NCBI GenBank assembly: GCA_950022295.1
Contig: OX465600.1
Coordinates: 236,799,782-236,863,781 of the forward strand
Reading direction: 5' to 3'
Length of the DNA stretch: 64,000 nt
Source of the DNA: Bromus sterilis
Taxonomy: Eukaryota > Streptophyta > Magnoliopsida > Poales > Poaceae
In this document: positions 22,405 through 33,969 of the stretch, one piece after another
How the letters are laid out: each line of letters begins with the position of its first letter
How positions within the stretch are numbered: position 1 is the stretch's first letter
Made by a program: the position numbers and the translations under genes
The notes under the pieces: model-generated
Told to the model about the DNA's origin: nothing
What the model saw: the letters and a program-made list of their open reading frames with translations, nothing else
Databases searched by the model: none

Positions 22405-22683
22405 TCATCTTGAGAGTTGGTGCAAACTTCGTCGGTGCATCCAAACCTTGGCATGATACGCTATGTCATCATAAACCTCATTATATCCTTCCTCAAAACA
22501 ACCACCAAACCTACCTATCAAGGCATTTCCATCGCCTTCCGAGATACATTGCCATGCAACATTCTTTCGCTTGATCGAGGAGCCGCATGCTAGTTGGGTC
22601 TTGCCCTTATAATTGCTACATGACGCACTAGAATAATTACATATCCTGCTACATTGGCAGAGGCATACATTTGCATACATCAT
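22405..22683 (-). pseudogene. Antisense ORF remnant in the Athila-type 3' region (A2 copy)
   Basis: Antisense frame of 92 codons carrying GNALIGRFGGCFEEGYNEV and YDDIAYHAK, homologous to the longer frames in A3 and D. It then leaves the family sequence and stops, so the C-terminal part is lost. No domain is recognised. Confidence 0.4.
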
Positions 22684-23749
22684 AATAGTTTTCAGTTTTC
22701 TTTATGGTGACTACTTCTTATAAAGTGTGTGATCTCCTATACTCTTGTAAAATATGGAGTGTTGCCCTTAAAGTGAGGAAGAGATCCCAAAGAGGACACA
22801 AATAAAAGATCCCAAAAGTGGAGAAATTAAAAGATCCCAAAGAGGCCAAATGAGAGATAAATAGAAAGAGCCAATGAGGCCACAAAAATACAAAAAAATA
22901 GAAAAAAGAGATAAAAAAGAGAGAAGGAGTCAACACTACTATTCATGTAGAAAGATCCACACTCGTGCTCCATATAGTATTTGTACTCCATAGAGATTTT
23001 CATAGCATTCATGCATAACTATGTGTGGATCTTTACACTATAGAACTTGTCTTGTATATTCCAATGATGAGCCTCCTCAAATGAGCTCTAGGTATTCTTG
23101 AGAAAGCAAGTTGGATGCACCCTCACTACTTCCATTGGAGAGTTTACCATACCTCACATGTGCATCCGTTGCATGTCAATCCCTACTCCTCACTTCATAT
23201 CTATCATTTGGCTTTCTCTCGCCTATGATTGTCCTCATTGATGTAAGCCTTACACACCCTTTTTGTCTTCCTTCCCCATCATTATTCTATTTTCCATCTA
23301 AGTGCCAACATATCTTACTTGTGCTCATTCATTGCATGAGTGCTCAAAGTCAAAAGGGAGTGGATCAGTTTGACTTGTGCCTGTCTAGTGGTCTGGGAAC
23401 GAGTCATAATAATATTTTGAATGAGCCCAAGTGTGAAGTTTTAGTATATTGAGTTCTCAATTAACTAAATAGTATTTTTATGCTCTAAACCCATCTCCCA
23501 CTTCTTGAACGCAATCACCATTTGGAGACAATCGAGTCACGGACAGCGAGAGCTCCTGCACCTTTATGTTCTTATGTTGCTAGTTTCAATAGTAGATATA
23601 GACTCTTGCTTGTTATTTTCTTGACTTGAATTGCATATATTTCTTGTTGTACTATAAATTTCATATGTGTTGGTAGAATGTCACCACAAAAATTATCTTT
23701 GTTATCATTTACCTGCTCGAGGACGAGCAGGAATTAAGCTTGGGGATTT

Positions 23750-24053
23750 TGATACGTCCCAAAGGTATATATAATTTCTTCTTGTTCCATTCTTATATGG
23801 GTGATATTGCTATGTGTTTTGCTACACTTTCATACCTTTTTCAACATATTTGGACTAACCTACTAACTCAGTGCCCCAGTGCTTGTTTCTGTCTGTTGTT
23901 GTCCATGCATTGCAGGTAATTACCAATATTTAAAGTGCTCAGAAAATTACATAAACAAAAAAATATATAAAATCAGCGCAGAAGAAGACTCCAGAATCCC
24001 GAAGGGGGGACACCCCCTCCCAGGTGGCCACCTGGCGTGGCCCAGGGGGAGGC
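23750..24053 (+). mobile_element. A2: 3' LTR, first 304 bp
   Basis: Starts TGATACGTCCCAAAGG after the polypurine tract. It is broken by D, and GAGGC at 24049-24053 is the left TSD copy. The LTR resumes at 63841, almost 40 kb downstream. Confidence 0.85.
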
Positions 24054-24083
24054 TGATAACCCACAACTTCAGGGGATCGAGAT

Positions 24084-24521
24084 TGACGGGGATCAACCCC
24101 GACAAATCCCATAGTCAGGGACCCTGGGTTAATCATGAGAGGCACAGGTTGGACGATAGCTCGTCGGCAAACAGGGAGGCACGCTCCTGCTTGATATTAT
24201 TGATAGGGAAGATGCGATTACAGGGGATGCCAAGGCTGGAGCGTTCAAGGCTAGGGTTACAGGTGATGTTGGTTGTCTTCGGTGTCGCCCCTCCTAGCCC
24301 TTATATACTAGGCTAGGTCTCGGGGAGTTCATCTACATTTACAGGTAAGCTTTCCTCACCCTAGCTTGCTTCGTACGGCAGGTCTTCCCTCCTTCCTTGT
24401 GAGTCGTAGACTCCTACGTCGGTGTTCATTAGCAGGCCGAGGCTGTATCTTCATGGGCCTTCTGTCTTCATGGAAACCAGGTAGGCTCATCCACAGGAGT
24501 CGTGGGGTCACCCCCTCGTCA
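24084..24521 (-). mobile_element. C: 3' LTR
   Basis: Ends TGACGGGG at 24084 and CCTCGTCA at 24521, a TGACG/CGTCA inverted terminal pair. A minus-strand TATA box (TATATAAG) lies at about 24300-24308. The neighbouring GTAGCCCCCGAGTGCC is the polypurine tract on the minus strand. Confidence 0.9.
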
Positions 24522-25787
24522 GTAGCCCCCGAGTGCCTGGGGGACTCGAAGAGTCACGCAGGGACTCGAGTATATTTATTTGTCGGTTATTGGTATGCGC
24601 GATACATCCGCGGGTCGCTGGCAGTCTGGTGGCCATGACAAAACATGTTTCGAGGGATGCTAAGCTGAAAGGGCCCAAGGAGTCGACTGGTCGAGCCTTG
24701 GTGAATTGCACTAGGGAAAATACCACAGTAGCCCAATCAAACCCACGTCCCTCGACGTGAGCTTGGAACACTGGTGCCAAGCAAAAGTCAGGCCGCTTCA
24801 GGTCTTACGGTGTTCATTTGCCGCCAGTAATGTGCATAGCCTAAGGCGCGTCCGCCCGGCTTTTCTATCATGCCCAGCGCATGGGAAAGGTTGGGAGTGA
24901 AATCGCTCTTCGGCAAGTCCCAGCCCGGCCGTACTTCGCAGCGGGGTCTTACCTACACGCTAATCTTGCGTGGCATCTGGGCACAGTGTATCGTGTTCCA
25001 GGAATGTGTGTTTTTGAGGCGCGGAGCCTTATATCATTGCACCTGCTTGGAACAAAACATCAAGCGAGCTGTTCACTCATTCACCCTAGGAGCTTGTTTC
25101 GAGTTCTCATTCGGGGTTTTTTTTCGCGAGTAATCACTCGAATGCCGTTTCGTCTCTTAAGGTGAGGGAGCACCTGAGACTCTTAGCGCCGTATGATCTT
25201 GGCGAATGCATTTTTGTCTTACGTCGGGTTGAGGGAGCACCCGAGACTCTCATAAGTGCGAGTGGTCACTCGAGCACATGGCTGACCTTTAGGTGAGGGA
25301 GCACCCGAGACTCTTATGATGTACTCTACCGATGGGAGTAAGATGTTTTCCTTCCTTGGGGAAAAGATCTGAAAGATAGAATCTCCGAGCCTTGATGGCG
25401 TACGCAGTACGCCTTACTGTGATGTGACGTTGGCGTGGTATTTTGCAATGTTTTGACTGCTGTGGCCTGCCGGGGGAAATGACTTGGCGCTGTCCCGCCG
25501 AAATTTTTGCGTCGCGCGATCATGGTCCTCTTTTTGCGCGCATAGTGGGCGGTGTTGTTATTGTGCCGGTTGGATTTTCCATACCTTTCGCCTCTGTATG
25601 GGGTCGTGCCACGTTTTACCGGGCAAAAAGATTGGACGGTGGCCCCTCTTGCTGGGCTCCTGAGTTAAATACCATGCGGTTGGGTAAATTGTAGGTTTTA
25701 CCCAGCCGTTGCCTTCCTCCTCTTTCTCTGTTTCCTTCTTGTTCCTGAGACTTCAGCTTTTCTCCTCTGCGGTCTGCTGCGAGATCT
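24522..25787. repeat. C: non-coding segment with a short repeated motif
   Basis: No gene is visible. The motif GAGGGAGCACCCGAGACTCT occurs at about 25163, 25231 and 25291 with spacing of 60-68 bp (the first copy reads CACCTGAG). The GC-rich DNA upstream of 25788 could hold the promoter of the antisense gene, but I see no clear TATA box. Confidence 0.6.
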
Positions 25788-28700
25788 ATGACCAAGCGCC
25801 CCCGTGCTGCTGTAGAGTCGGCCAAGATGTCCGGCAAGTGGGAGCGGTCCACGTTCGGGGCTGGAGATCTGGATGCGCTGGTTGCTAATGGCGTGGTGGT
25901 GGAGGGCGATGTGCGTCTTCCTGGTGATGAGTTGATTCCAGCGCCGGCAGCGGACGAGCAGATATGCTTCCAGGCTTTCTTCCACCGCAGGTTTGCTCTT
26001 CCGCTGCATCCTTTCGTTCGGGGCTAGCTGTATTCCTATCGGCTCCAGTTGCATGATCTGACTCCCAACGGGATTTTGCACATTGCGTGTTTCATCACTC
26101 TTTGTGAGGCCTTCCTGGGGATTTACCCCCATTGGGGACTTTGGAGGCGTCTTTTTAGTATAAAAAGGACGAACTCTGAGTACGCCGTGGGTCGAGTGGG
26201 CATCTCCATTGGGGATAAACATTCTTATTTTGACTTGGAGAAGATCGATTCCGTTAGTGGCTGGCGAAGGGGCTGGTTTTATCTGAAGGATCGCTTCGTC
26301 GATGGTCAGCAATTTGGTCTTGCTTCTTTCAATCCGGGAATGCGGGCGGTCAGACAACCATCATGGTCTCATTCTTTGACCGAGGTGGAGTCGTCCGGGC
26401 TGGCTCAGTTTTTGGAGAGGATTGCTGTGTTGAAGGATAACTTGATTGGTGGTCAGCTCATCTCTGTTTTTGTGGGAAGGCGAGTTCAACCGTTGCAGCA
26501 TCGAACTCGCCCTATGTGGCAGTAGGATGGACTCGGTGACTCGAGGAGATGCTCGCCTGAAGAGCTTGAACCTGACGCCTTGCTGGCCCGTATCCAACAT
26601 GTGACCAAGTGCTCGAGTATTTGCGAAATGCGCCTTGTCCTTCCATATGCTTCCGATCATCCTCCGCCGCCGGTTGGTGCCTATGTTCATTCATTTGGTT
26701 GGACGAGTACCTAGTTTTTCTTTGTTGACATTTGCTTGCTTCGCAGAGCCATGTTCTGGTGCCATGCAATCCTCCACAGCCGGAGGACGCCGATATTCTT
26801 GAAGAACCTGGTGCTTCGGCAGCTGATGATGCTATGCCGGCTGTTGACGCTGAAATTGTGCTGGTGGAGACTGGAGATAGTGAGGATTCGAGTCCCTTTC
26901 GTGTGAAGCGATCACGCCCCTTGAGTGCTGAAGATCATGCTGCGTTGGATGATGACGTCCCGCCTGCTGCTCCTTTTGTTGGGCCTTCCCCTTCGGCTGT
27001 TGCTCCTGCCATTCCTCCCAAGAGGGCCAGGCTTGGGAGGCTGGGGCGCCTTCGTGCTGCGCGTGTCGGGTGAGAGTCTGCTGGTTTTGTGCCCGCTCCT
27101 TTTTCCTTGTTCTTGCGCCTGATACTGCTTGTTTTGTAGTGCTGCACCTGCTCCGACTGCTTCGTGCACCAGCGCAGCTACTACTGATCTGAAGTCGACA
27201 AGTTCTGGGGCAGCAGCCAAGCATCTTGAGGACCTCTCGGCTGTCGCTGGTCAATCTGGGCCAACGGCGACTCCTGCTGTTTCGACTGCGATTGTAGTTC
27301 CCGGCGCACCTTCTTCTGAGGCTCCTGGTGTTGTTGTTCCTGAGCCCAAGCCAACTGAACTTGGTTTTTCGTATTTTGGCCGGCTTGATCTGGCGATTGA
27401 GGACAAGGCTCGTGCTTTCGACCGTGTCTCCAAGCTGGTAAGTTGATTCATGTCTGTGCGATTTTATCATCGGGGGCACGGAAGTGCTCCCGATGGGAGT
27501 AGCCCCCGAGGCTAGAAGTAACTGTTTGCAGTTGCTTGTAGGCTTGTCTTTTCTTAGCACCTGATTACCTGGTTTTTGCAGCCTGTTTTCCAACACTGTG
27601 AGCGTATGATGATTGATGCTGAGCGTTGGCAGTAGGCCCATGATTCTGCCCAGGATGCTTTGTCTGCTATGGATGGTGAGTTTTCGTTCTTGCGCTGCTG
27701 AGCTTTGGACGCTGCGTCTTTTGTTCTGAGTACTGTATTGCTTTGCAGACCGTCGCCAGGCTGCCGAGAAGCAAGCCGAGAAGGCGGAGAGGACAGTTTC
27801 CATTCTTAAGGCTAGCTTGGCTTCCAAGGAGGGGGAGTTGCATGGTCAACACGAGGAGCTGGTTCGCCTTCGTCAGGCTGAGGACGCGCGTGCGCGTGTC
27901 GAAGCAGTCGAAGGCAAACGTCTTCGTGCTTTGGCGAGCTCGCTTGTGTGTAAGTTGTGCTTTCAACCAGTTGTCTTGCCGTTCCTTCTGTCTTCTCGTG
28001 ATGACGTTTCTTTTTCTTGGTGGAGCTGCTATAGGTGCTAAACCGATGGAGGCTGCTGCGTCAGGGTCTGGAATTCTTCAAGGTGCTGTAGATGCTGTTG
28101 CCGATGCTGTTGCGGTGGTTGGGGACGTCTGCACCCGGGCTTCCGATCTTCTGGGTCTTGCGCACGAGCACCTTATGCCTGAGGGTTCACAGGTGCCTGA
28201 TGGCCTGGACGCTCGGGTGGCTGCATTCGGCCCAGATGGGAAACGTATGGTGGAGCTGGTTGCGGAGAGCGTGGTGAGTGGTTCTTCCATGGCCTTTGTC
28301 GTCCTTATAGGGCATGGAGTTTCCTTTGATGATTCCTTGGTTGAGACCATCCCGGACTATTCTGATGAGCAGGATGACCGAGCTGATAAGCTGGCTCGTC
28401 GCCTGCAACAGGTTGTGGATGCTCAGGGTCCCCCTGTCGTAGGTGAGGGGGAGGCACAGTAGTGTTGCATCGTTTTAAAACTTTGTCTGTAATTCGTGAC
28501 TCCATTGTGATGGTTGATCTTTTGCTACCTTTATCTGAGTGGCTGTTTGGCTGTTCCTTTTGCTGCTTTTGATTTCTTTGTCTTGTTCATCCTGCGGTAG
28601 GCCACTCCGGGCGTTCTTCGTCCGTGGAGTTCGCTGAAGGATGACGCTCGCGAGGGTGCGTACGAGTCCGTTTTCTTGCGGCTGAAGGACGCTGAGCGGG

Positions 28701-29419
28701 AGATTGTTCGACTCAAGGGATCCGTAGCCGTTCAGCGTACTCGGCGCGAGCGTGCCGAGGCCGTGGTTGAGAGCCTTGCGTCGTGGGTGGTGAAGTTGTC
28801 CGACCTCCTGCGGGGTGAGTCTTGCCTCTGCTTGGTTGCTTGATTCTGCTTAGTGGGTTTTGCCGTCTCTGTCTTGATCGTAGTTTTTGACTTTCGAAGT
28901 GCTGGCAGGGCAGACTCGGGATGAAGAGAGGGCCGTTCAGTCGGAGATGTCGCGGCTTGATGATCCCAGAGTGCAGGCGAGCAATCCCTTTTGGGCGGAT
29001 GGGGCTCGTGCTCGAGCGTTTGCTTTGCTTCGTCTCCGAGTTGAGCGGGTACCGGATGCTCTCAAATACTGCCAGCGGGTATTGGGTGGTATCCATGCTG
29101 AGTTCTATCCATTGGAGGTGGTTCCTTCGTCCCTTGAGAGGCTCTGTCGCATATTTCTCAGCCTGCCGAGTTACGTCAAGTTATGGATCATCAGATTCAT
29201 GCCGGAGCCCGAGCTGCTTTGGGTTTGGTCCATAGTCATTGGCCGGGGGTGGATTTTGCTCAGGTGGTGGCGAGTCCTCCAGGAGGTAGGGATCATACGA
29301 TGAATGAGCACTACATGGCTGTAGAAAAACCTGCGTGCCAGGTTGTGAGGCGAGTTTGTGAGGAGAACGACCGCCATCTGGGTGCGCTTATCAAGGCGAA
29401 GTTGGAGCCTAAAGATTAG
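25788..29419 (+). pseudogene. Antisense multi-exon gene of C (Transposase_28 / putative gypsy-type transposon family)
   Basis: Antisense to C, this gene starts MTKRPRAAVESAK. Residues about 50-110 match the plant family Pfam names putative gypsy type transposon (PF04195): AFFHRRFALPLHPFVRG, HDLTPNGILHIACFITLCEA and FLGIYPHWGLWRRLF. Exons with GT...AG borders run about 25788-26706, 26747-27069, 27140-27437, 27582-27675, 27749-27949, 28035-28442, 28601-28814 and 28909-29419. Later exons encode proline-rich and then helical, coiled-coil-like segments (QAAEKQAEKAERT, RLRQAEDARARVEAVEGKR) and the ending HWPGVDFAQVV ... KAKLEPKD. It is broken by TAG at 26025, 26523 and about 27632, and by a frameshift near 29165. 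Such antisense ORFs are known from Tat-lineage elements; their role is unresolved. Confidence 0.75.
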
Positions 29420-29504
29420 GTGCTTCCCTTCGTTGTATATGCTCCTTCTTGGTGGTATATATTCTGTTCTGTCTCGTTTGTGTCGCGGGGGGTCGTCTGC
29501 GTTG

Positions 29505-30104
29505 TAGTTGCGAAGAGTGCCTCGGGGGATGGGTTTCGGCGAGCCCCTGAGTGCCAAGTTAATGTGCTGCGGTTGCGGAGGACGCCTCGGGGGGTTGCGA
29601 CTTCGGCGAGCCCCCGAGTGCCAAGTTAATGTGCCGTTGTTGCGGAGGACGTCTCGGGGGGTGGCTGCTTCGGTGAGCCCCCGAGTGTTAAGTTGATGTG
29701 CCGCGTTTGCGGAGGACGACTCGGGGGGTGGCTGCTTCGGCGAGCCCCCGAGTGCCAAGTTTATTGTGCCGCGTTTGCGGAGGACGACTCGGGGGGTGGC
29801 TGCTTCGGCGAGCCCCCGAGTGTTAAGTCGATGTGCTGCGTTTGCAGAGGACGACTCGGGGGGTGGCTACTTCGGCGAGCCCCCGAGTGCCACGTTTATT
29901 GTGCCGCGTTTGCGGAGGACGACTCGGGGGGTGGCTGCTTCGGCGAGCCCCCGAGTGCCATGTTTATTGTGCCGCGTTTGCGGAGGACGACTTGAGGGGT
30001 GGCTGCTTCGGCGAGCCCCCGAGTGCCAAGTTTATTGTGCCGCGTTTGCGGAGGACGACTCGGGGGGTGGCTGCTTCGGCGAGCCCCCAAGTGCCAACAT
30101 GTTT
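29505..30104 (+). repeat. 68-bp tandem array of hairpin units in C
   Basis: Nine units start near 29509, 29575, 29641, 29709, 29777, 29844, 29912, 29980 and 30048, with periods of 66-68 bp. Most units hold ACTCGGGGG and CCCCCGAGT as an inverted pair around a loop of about 17 nt. The array lies between the protease stop of C and the end of the antisense gene. Frames through it are artefacts of the repeat. It is not a CRISPR array because there are no unique spacers. Tandem arrays in this region are known for Tat-lineage elements and can seed satellites. Confidence 0.9.
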
Positions 30105-30208
30105 TGGGGAAAAATATATGTAATACTTTTCCTGCTGTCTCTTACAAAGAGTAGGGGGGTTCTGTTGAAGACAGAACCCTTTTACTTAGAACGATGATGT
30201 AGTGGCCT

Positions 30209-32511
30209 TTAAAGGCCTGGTAGTTTTATTTCCGAGTGCCTGGGTTCTTCGGGCGATTCTCCTTTCCTTCTACGGGAGCGCTTCTTCTGCGAGTCCCGTG
30301 GCCCTGCTGCCTTGGCGAAGGCTTCTGCTATCTTGTGGAATTCCTTGTCGCATCGGTCGGATCTGACGAAACTGCCGCTGATTGTGATGACCCAGTGCGG
30401 GCTTGGCATCTTCTGCTTGAGGTAGGCGTAATGGGGTACGGCCATGAAGCGAGCAAAAGCTGGTCGCCCGAGGATTGCGTGGTATTGCGACTTCCAGTCG
30501 ACCACTTCAAAGTTGAGCGTTTCCTTGCGGAAGTTTGTCGCGCTCCCGAAGACTACCTCCAGGCTTATCCTTCCGAGGGGGTAGACTGCTTTTCCTGGTA
30601 CGGTCCCGTGGAAGGTTGTGCCTGAGGACTTGAGGTCGTTGTTTTGGATAAGCATGTCGTCGAGTGTTTGGGTGAAGATGATGTTGATCCCACTTCCGCC
30701 GTCCATGAATACTCGCGACATGTCGTAATTTCCGATTCTCGCCTCGAGTACTAGCGCGGCGTGCCCTGGTTGGGGAACGACTGGCGGGTGGTCGTCCCGG
30801 GAGAAGGCGATTTCTGTCTCCGACCCGCGCAGGTACTCTGGGACGGCCGGGTGTGCGGAGGTTGCCAGGAAGACTTGTCTGGTGACTTGTTTCTGCTGCC
30901 TGTTGGAAGGTCTGCATTCTTGTATCATGTAGATCGTCCCGTGGGCTTCTGGGTACTGTTTTTCCTCTTCTGGTGTCCTTTGGCGTTCCTGGATGGCGGC
31001 CACTTGTCTTGTTGACAGAGGGGGGGCTGGTGGCGCATCGTGGGCGACTGGCCCAATTGCTATGATTGCGAGTGGTCGTGCTGTTGCGGCCGCGGAGCGG
31101 CTTTTCGCCTCGGCCAACTCGTTGAAGCTTCTGCAATTCCTGAGGGTGTGGGACGATCTGAGCTCTACTCGCTCGTTTCTGAATCCATGTATAGAACACG
31201 GTCCGTCGAGCTGTTCTTTGGCGGAGCGGAATGTGCGAGTGCCGTTGCGTGGCTGCCTTGTTCTCCATTCTCGTCTCTGAGCCTGGGGCTCGTCTTCTGG
31301 GTTGTCTCGTCTCTGTGGTCTGTTGTTATCGCCGTGCCTGCCGTTCCGATCGTCCGAGAAACCAGCGGCGACCAAGTCAGGTCCTCTATCGTCGTAGAAG
31401 TTCCGCCTGGGTCGCTTCCTTCTTCTGTCGGCTCCTCTATCTCCGTTGTAGTCGTAGTCGTACTCTGATCGTGCAGTGTGGGTTTCTGTTTCATTACGAA
31501 CGGAGTCTTCTCCGTCCGCCCAGTTGTTGGCTAATTCTAACAGCCGTGCGAGTGTTCGGACTTTCATCTGTCCGAGCTGCTCCTTGAATTCAACGCGCTG
31601 AAGGCCTCGCCTGAACGCGTCGATCGCACTTTTGTCCGAGATGTCTTCCGCCGAATTGTTGAGTATCGTCCATCGCTTGATGTATGCTCGCAGGGCCTCC
31701 CTCGTTCCTTTTTGCATGCCCGCAGTTCCTCGAGTGAGGCTGGTCGCTTGTATGTGGATTTGAAGTTTTCTATGAATGCTCCTCGGAACTGGCTCCAGGA
31801 GCTGATGGATCCGCGCCGAAGATTCTTCAGCCAATGCCGAGCGGAGCTCTCGAGCATGAGCTGCATGTACTGCATTGCCGTGACGTTGGTTCCTCTTTGG
31901 AACTTGACTGCTGTTAGGTAGTCGTCGAGCCATGCCTCCGGCTCCTCGAGTCCGTTGTACTTTAGTGTCATGGAGTTCAGTTTGAACCCATTTGGCATAC
32001 GCGTCTCACGTATGGCGCGTGTGAAGCATAGTGCTCCACATGGCTCGATTTCCTCGTCGAAAGCCTCTTCGTCCGAGTACTCGTCGCGTGCTGCGCGTCT
32101 TTGCCTGCTGCAGTTGATTCTGTTCTGCGTGATGTCGTCTCGCGCATCTCGCCGAGTGCTGCCGCGCCTGTTGTTGTCGTCACTGTCGTGATTCTTGTAC
32201 TTTTCGGGGTGCCTGCGCCTATCGTCGTTACTGTCTTCATTGTCGTCGTCGTCTGGTGAACTGGGGTCCCTGTCTGGTGTCCGCTCGCGAGTCTGCCGTT
32301 TTGCGCTGGATTTCTTAGGCGCCGAGGCGTCGATGGCGTCCTTCATTATCTGCAAAGCAATGGAAGTGTAGCGATCCGTCTTGCCCTTTCTGCTTTTCTG
32401 GGCGCGGGACAGGTAGTCCTGGGCGCTTATAAGTGCTTCTGCCGGAGTGAGGGGCTCTTCTTCGTCGTCGTCTTCCTCTAATCTGAAGTCGTCTTCCAGT
32501 TTCCGCACCAC
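30209..32511 (-). pseudogene. gag: C gag-protease, frameshifted
   Basis: Read on the minus strand, the first frame (32511-31564) carries an acidic and arginine-rich N part and a gag core: EPEAWLDDYLTAVKFQRG, ARHWLKNLRRGSISSWSQF and RGAFIENFKSTYKRPASLEE. Near 31715 the family sequence passes to another frame (in use until 30209) with REALRAYIKRWTILNN and RTLARLLELANNWADGED. The switch lies at a run of five A, so loss of one A is the simplest cause. The second frame ends in an aspartic-protease segment: FMDGGSGINIIF with catalytic-type Asp in DGGS, then AILGRPAFARFMAVPHY. Translation stops at 30209 with no RT following. The upstream N-terminal coding part (33500-32512) is also broken. Confidence 0.85.
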
Positions 32512-33510
32512 TCTCGCCCTTTATGTCTTCCGCAGGTTGTTGAGTTTCGATCTGTTGCGGGTGGGGGAGTCGTGGCCTGGTGAGTCACTTCTGGGAGGTT
32601 GTCTGCGACTGCTTTTCTCTTCGAGTTCCGCCATTTCTTGCTTCTCCATGGCTAAGCGCCATTGTCTCGTCTGCTGGGTTAGCTAGCCCGCTAGCTTGTT
32701 GTATGCTCTTAGCTCGTCCCTTGAGGCATCTGATGGTAGTAGCCTGCCGCGGGCGACTACTTCCTTTACCATTGCCATTGATTCCTTGGACAAGTATATT
32801 TTTTCTTTGGGTGGTCCATCTGCCGCTGCAACCGGGGTTTGCTGCCTGCTGCGTGATGGCTGGCTGCCTTGTCCGGGTGCTTGCTTCTTGGCAGCTGGCT
32901 GCTTTTTTGATTGCTAGGTCCTTGTTCCACCTGTACTTTCCTTGGTATGGTCCCCGGTTCTCCTAGCTGTACGACCATCTGACTGGTGTTGCCGGGACCT
33001 GCTGCCCTATTGGTGGTTGGGGTGTCTTGACGAGTGCCCGGGTCTTTGACTCGTTCGTTGTTACCTGACGCTGGTGCGCCAACTTCTGCCATGAACACCT
33101 GTGATGGTGTCCTTGCTGCCTCCTTGCTGATACGTGTGATGTTGCTTCTCCATGCTGTGGCTCCACTCGGGCGGTCGCGAGTGGCGTGGAGCCTTGAGTT
33201 GGGTGGGTAGCTGCGGCTGCCAGATAGGCTGGCCGTGCGGGCGGTGTCCATTCCGATCACTGCTACAAGTGTTGCCGTGGGTGCGCGGGTGCCGTCGGTG
33301 AGGTGAAGAGTCCCCCAGTGGTTGATGTAGATCTGATACGCTCCGAAGATCAGGTTGACGCCGGCGTGTAGATCGGTGAAGAATGGCTGGAGGGCCGAGA
33401 GGTGGGCCGTGAATCCGAGGGACCCGAACAGATTTGATATTGCCGGAGCGGTCGAGTCGATGAGTGTTGATGATGGTGAGGCCGCCGAGATCGCGTTCCC
33501 AACCGGCGCG
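32512..33510 (-). pseudogene. C leader and degraded N-terminal gag region
   Basis: From the primer site the minus strand reads VGTAPVGNAISAASPSSTLIDS and stays open to 32766, but several stops follow before the gag core frame at 32511. Typical Tat-type Gag proteins have a long, poorly conserved N part here, so I take it as decayed coding sequence. No domain is recognised. Confidence 0.5.
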
Positions 33511-33530
33511 GTTCCCACAGACGACGCCAA
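33511..33530 (-). promoter_or_regulatory. Primer-binding site of C
   Basis: Minus strand TTGGCGTCGTCTGTGGGAAC directly follows the 5' LTR. It resembles the TGGCGCCGTCTGTGGGAA primer site typical of Tat-lineage elements and fixes the orientation of C. Confidence 0.75.
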
Positions 33531-33531
33531 T

Positions 33532-33969
33532 AGACGGGGATCAACCCCGGCAAATCCCATGGTCAGGGACCCTGGGTTAATCATGAGAGGCACAGGTTGA
33601 ACGATAGCTCGTCGGCAAACAGGGAGGCACGCTCCTGCTCGATATTATTGATAGGGAAGATGCGATTATAGGGGATGCCAAGGCTGGAGCGTTCAAGGCT
33701 AGGGTTACAGGTGATGTTGGTTGTCTTTGGTGTCGCCCCTCCTAGCCCTTATATACTAGGCTAGGTCTCGGGGAGTTCATCTACATTTACAGGTAAGCTT
33801 TCCTAACCCTAGCTTGCTCCGTACGGCAGGTCTTCGCACCTTCCTTGTGAGTCGTAGACTCCTATGTCGGTGTTCATTAGCAGGCCGAGGCTGTATCTTC
33901 ATGGGCCTTCTGTCTTCATGGACACCAGGTAGGCTCATCCACAGGAGTCGTGGGGTCACCCCCTCGTCA
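33532..33969 (-). mobile_element. C: 5' LTR
   Basis: Matches 24084-24521 at about 97 percent. The base at 33532 is A where the other copy has T, so the terminal TG/CA pair is broken here. The minus-strand TATA box lies at about 33748-33756. Confidence 0.9.

Larger units (their letters stand above)
19906..23749 (+). mobile_element. A2: Athila-type element, LTR tip, internal region and 3' untranslated region
   Basis: After the last seven bases of a 5' LTR (to 19912) come the primer site, a shrunken gag-protease remnant (20084-20888), a hairpin (20935-20950) and about 2.8 kb of untranslated 3' region homologous to A1, A3 and D. RT, RNase H and integrase are absent. The repeated AAGCTTGGGG motifs at about 21507-21585 and the purine tract at 22883-22929 are shared with A3. 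The polypurine tract AAGCTTGGGGATT ends just before the LTR at 23750. Confidence 0.85.
24084..33969 (-). mobile_element. C: Tat-type Ty3/gypsy retrotransposon without RT or integrase
   Basis: C is 9,886 bp with LTRs of 438 bp (24084-24521 and 33532-33969) and a perfect TSD GAGAT (24079-24083, 33970-33974). The LTRs differ at about 13 positions (3 percent), including the first base of the right copy. On the minus strand come the primer site at 33511-33530, a degenerate gag-protease gene (32511-30209), a 68-bp tandem array, and a long segment whose opposite strand carries a multi-exon gene. Nothing resembling RT, RNase H or integrase is present, so C is non-autonomous. Architecture matches the Tat lineage of grasses. 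Confidence 0.9.

Noticed and set aside
25788..29419. The antisense gene of C as an ordinary host gene
   Set aside because: It lies wholly inside a TSD-bounded retrotransposon and belongs to a family known from such elements.
29505..30104. Regular array that could suggest CRISPR
   Set aside because: Units are contiguous 66-68-bp near-identical copies without unique spacers, inside a plant retrotransposon.
31700..31730. A-run in C gag as a programmed frameshift site
   Set aside because: The run is CAAAAAG, not a fitting slippery heptamer for the needed shift; loss of one A in a decayed copy is simpler.
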